Positions 63,945-64,000 of a stretch of DNA of 64,000 nt are shown piece after piece. The stretch's first letter is position 1, and the number at the start of each line of letters is the position of its first letter. Made by a program: the position numbers and the translations under genes. Source of the DNA: an uncultured Alphaproteobacteria bacterium (GTDB lineage: Bacteria > Pseudomonadota > Alphaproteobacteria > HIMB59); assembly GCA_902521465.1 (NCBI GenBank), contig CABYRL010000005.1, positions 26,864-90,863 of the forward strand, written 5' to 3'. Below the pieces are notes generated by a model. The model saw only the letters and a program-made list of their open reading frames with translations. It did no database searches and was not told the DNA's origin.

Positions 63945-64000
63945 TATTTTATTTGATATAGAATACTTTTAAGATCTCTAATTGAAATCTTTTTAATAAA
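63944..64000 (-). CDS. C-terminal end of an unidentified gene (runs off the right edge)
   Basis: Eighteen codons ending TAA are visible on the minus strand: FIKKISIRDLKSILYQIK. The stop overlaps the CNNM start as TAATG. In alphaproteobacteria aroB often precedes a CNNM gene, so a 3-dehydroquinate synthase tail is possible, but 18 residues cannot show this. Confidence 0.45.
   Translation of the reverse strand, partial: FIKKISIRDLKSILYQIK

Overview
The window is about 64 kb of very AT-rich bacterial chromosome. It has overlapping genes, frequent TTG/GTG starts and very short intergenic spacers. Alphaproteobacterial hallmarks are a circularly permuted two-piece ssrA (tmRNA) gene, class I lysyl-tRNA synthetase, CobS/CobT with DnaJ and BolA neighbours, Cox15-type heme A synthase, and a small basic ORF directly upstream of murA. 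With the streamlined, low-GC look this suggests a free-living marine alphaproteobacterium of the SAR11/HIMB59-like type. The exact lineage is inference.

Layout. (1) 1-2580: accessory DNA around tRNA-Thr(GGT). It holds the C-terminal part of a C5 DNA methyltransferase, an unknown gene, and a 1.4-kb element. That element separates the intact tRNA-Thr from a 39-bp copy of its 5' half and carries small membrane and secreted proteins. (2) 2593-9600: small membrane proteins, a methyltransferase, a 26-residue peptide with 9 Cys, an Anbu proteasome-like protease divergent from a COG2308 ATP-grasp gene, an FG-GAP/UnbV protein and YqaA. (3) 9613-18300: clpB, then murA-hisG-hisD-infA-rng, tRNA-Phe and small soluble proteins. 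(4) 18430-23140: accessory region downstream of the minus-strand ssrA. Copies of a 17-bp sequence from the 3' end of the ssrA coding RNA punctuate a row of one- or two-gene cassettes. (5) 23207-39896: thyX and mrp, then a 15-gene co-directional run hflK-hflC-degQ-miaA-ilvB-ilvH-ilvC-leuA-mreB-mreC-mreD-mrdA-rodA-cupin-DUF6165. (6) 39886-64000: housekeeping genes: apt, panB, ispB, trmN6-like, sppA-like, a single-chain glyS, ygfZ, a glycosyltransferase, pyrC, purK/purE, a photolyase-like protein, ctaA, ferredoxin, lysK, pyrD, rpmB, a queuosine-precursor transporter with tgt, cobT/cobS/dnaJ/bolA and a CNNM/CorC protein.

The most interesting content is in regions 1 and 4. Both show integration into small-RNA genes by elements with no recombinase of their own. 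Their ends carry short direct repeats spaced about 11 bp (one helical turn). The repeat word differs between elements (TGTGTCA, AGTGTCTGCT, ACTGTATGCA, GTGTGC), while the spacing is conserved. Two cassettes appear to have exchanged ends. Both regions encode related small membrane proteins with a GD-TG-GY-N motif, and three cargo genes look like nucleases. I read this as a family of recombinase-less, probably trans-mobilised integrative cassettes, some with defence cargo. The repeats are seen directly in the sequence; the mobilisation mechanism is inference.
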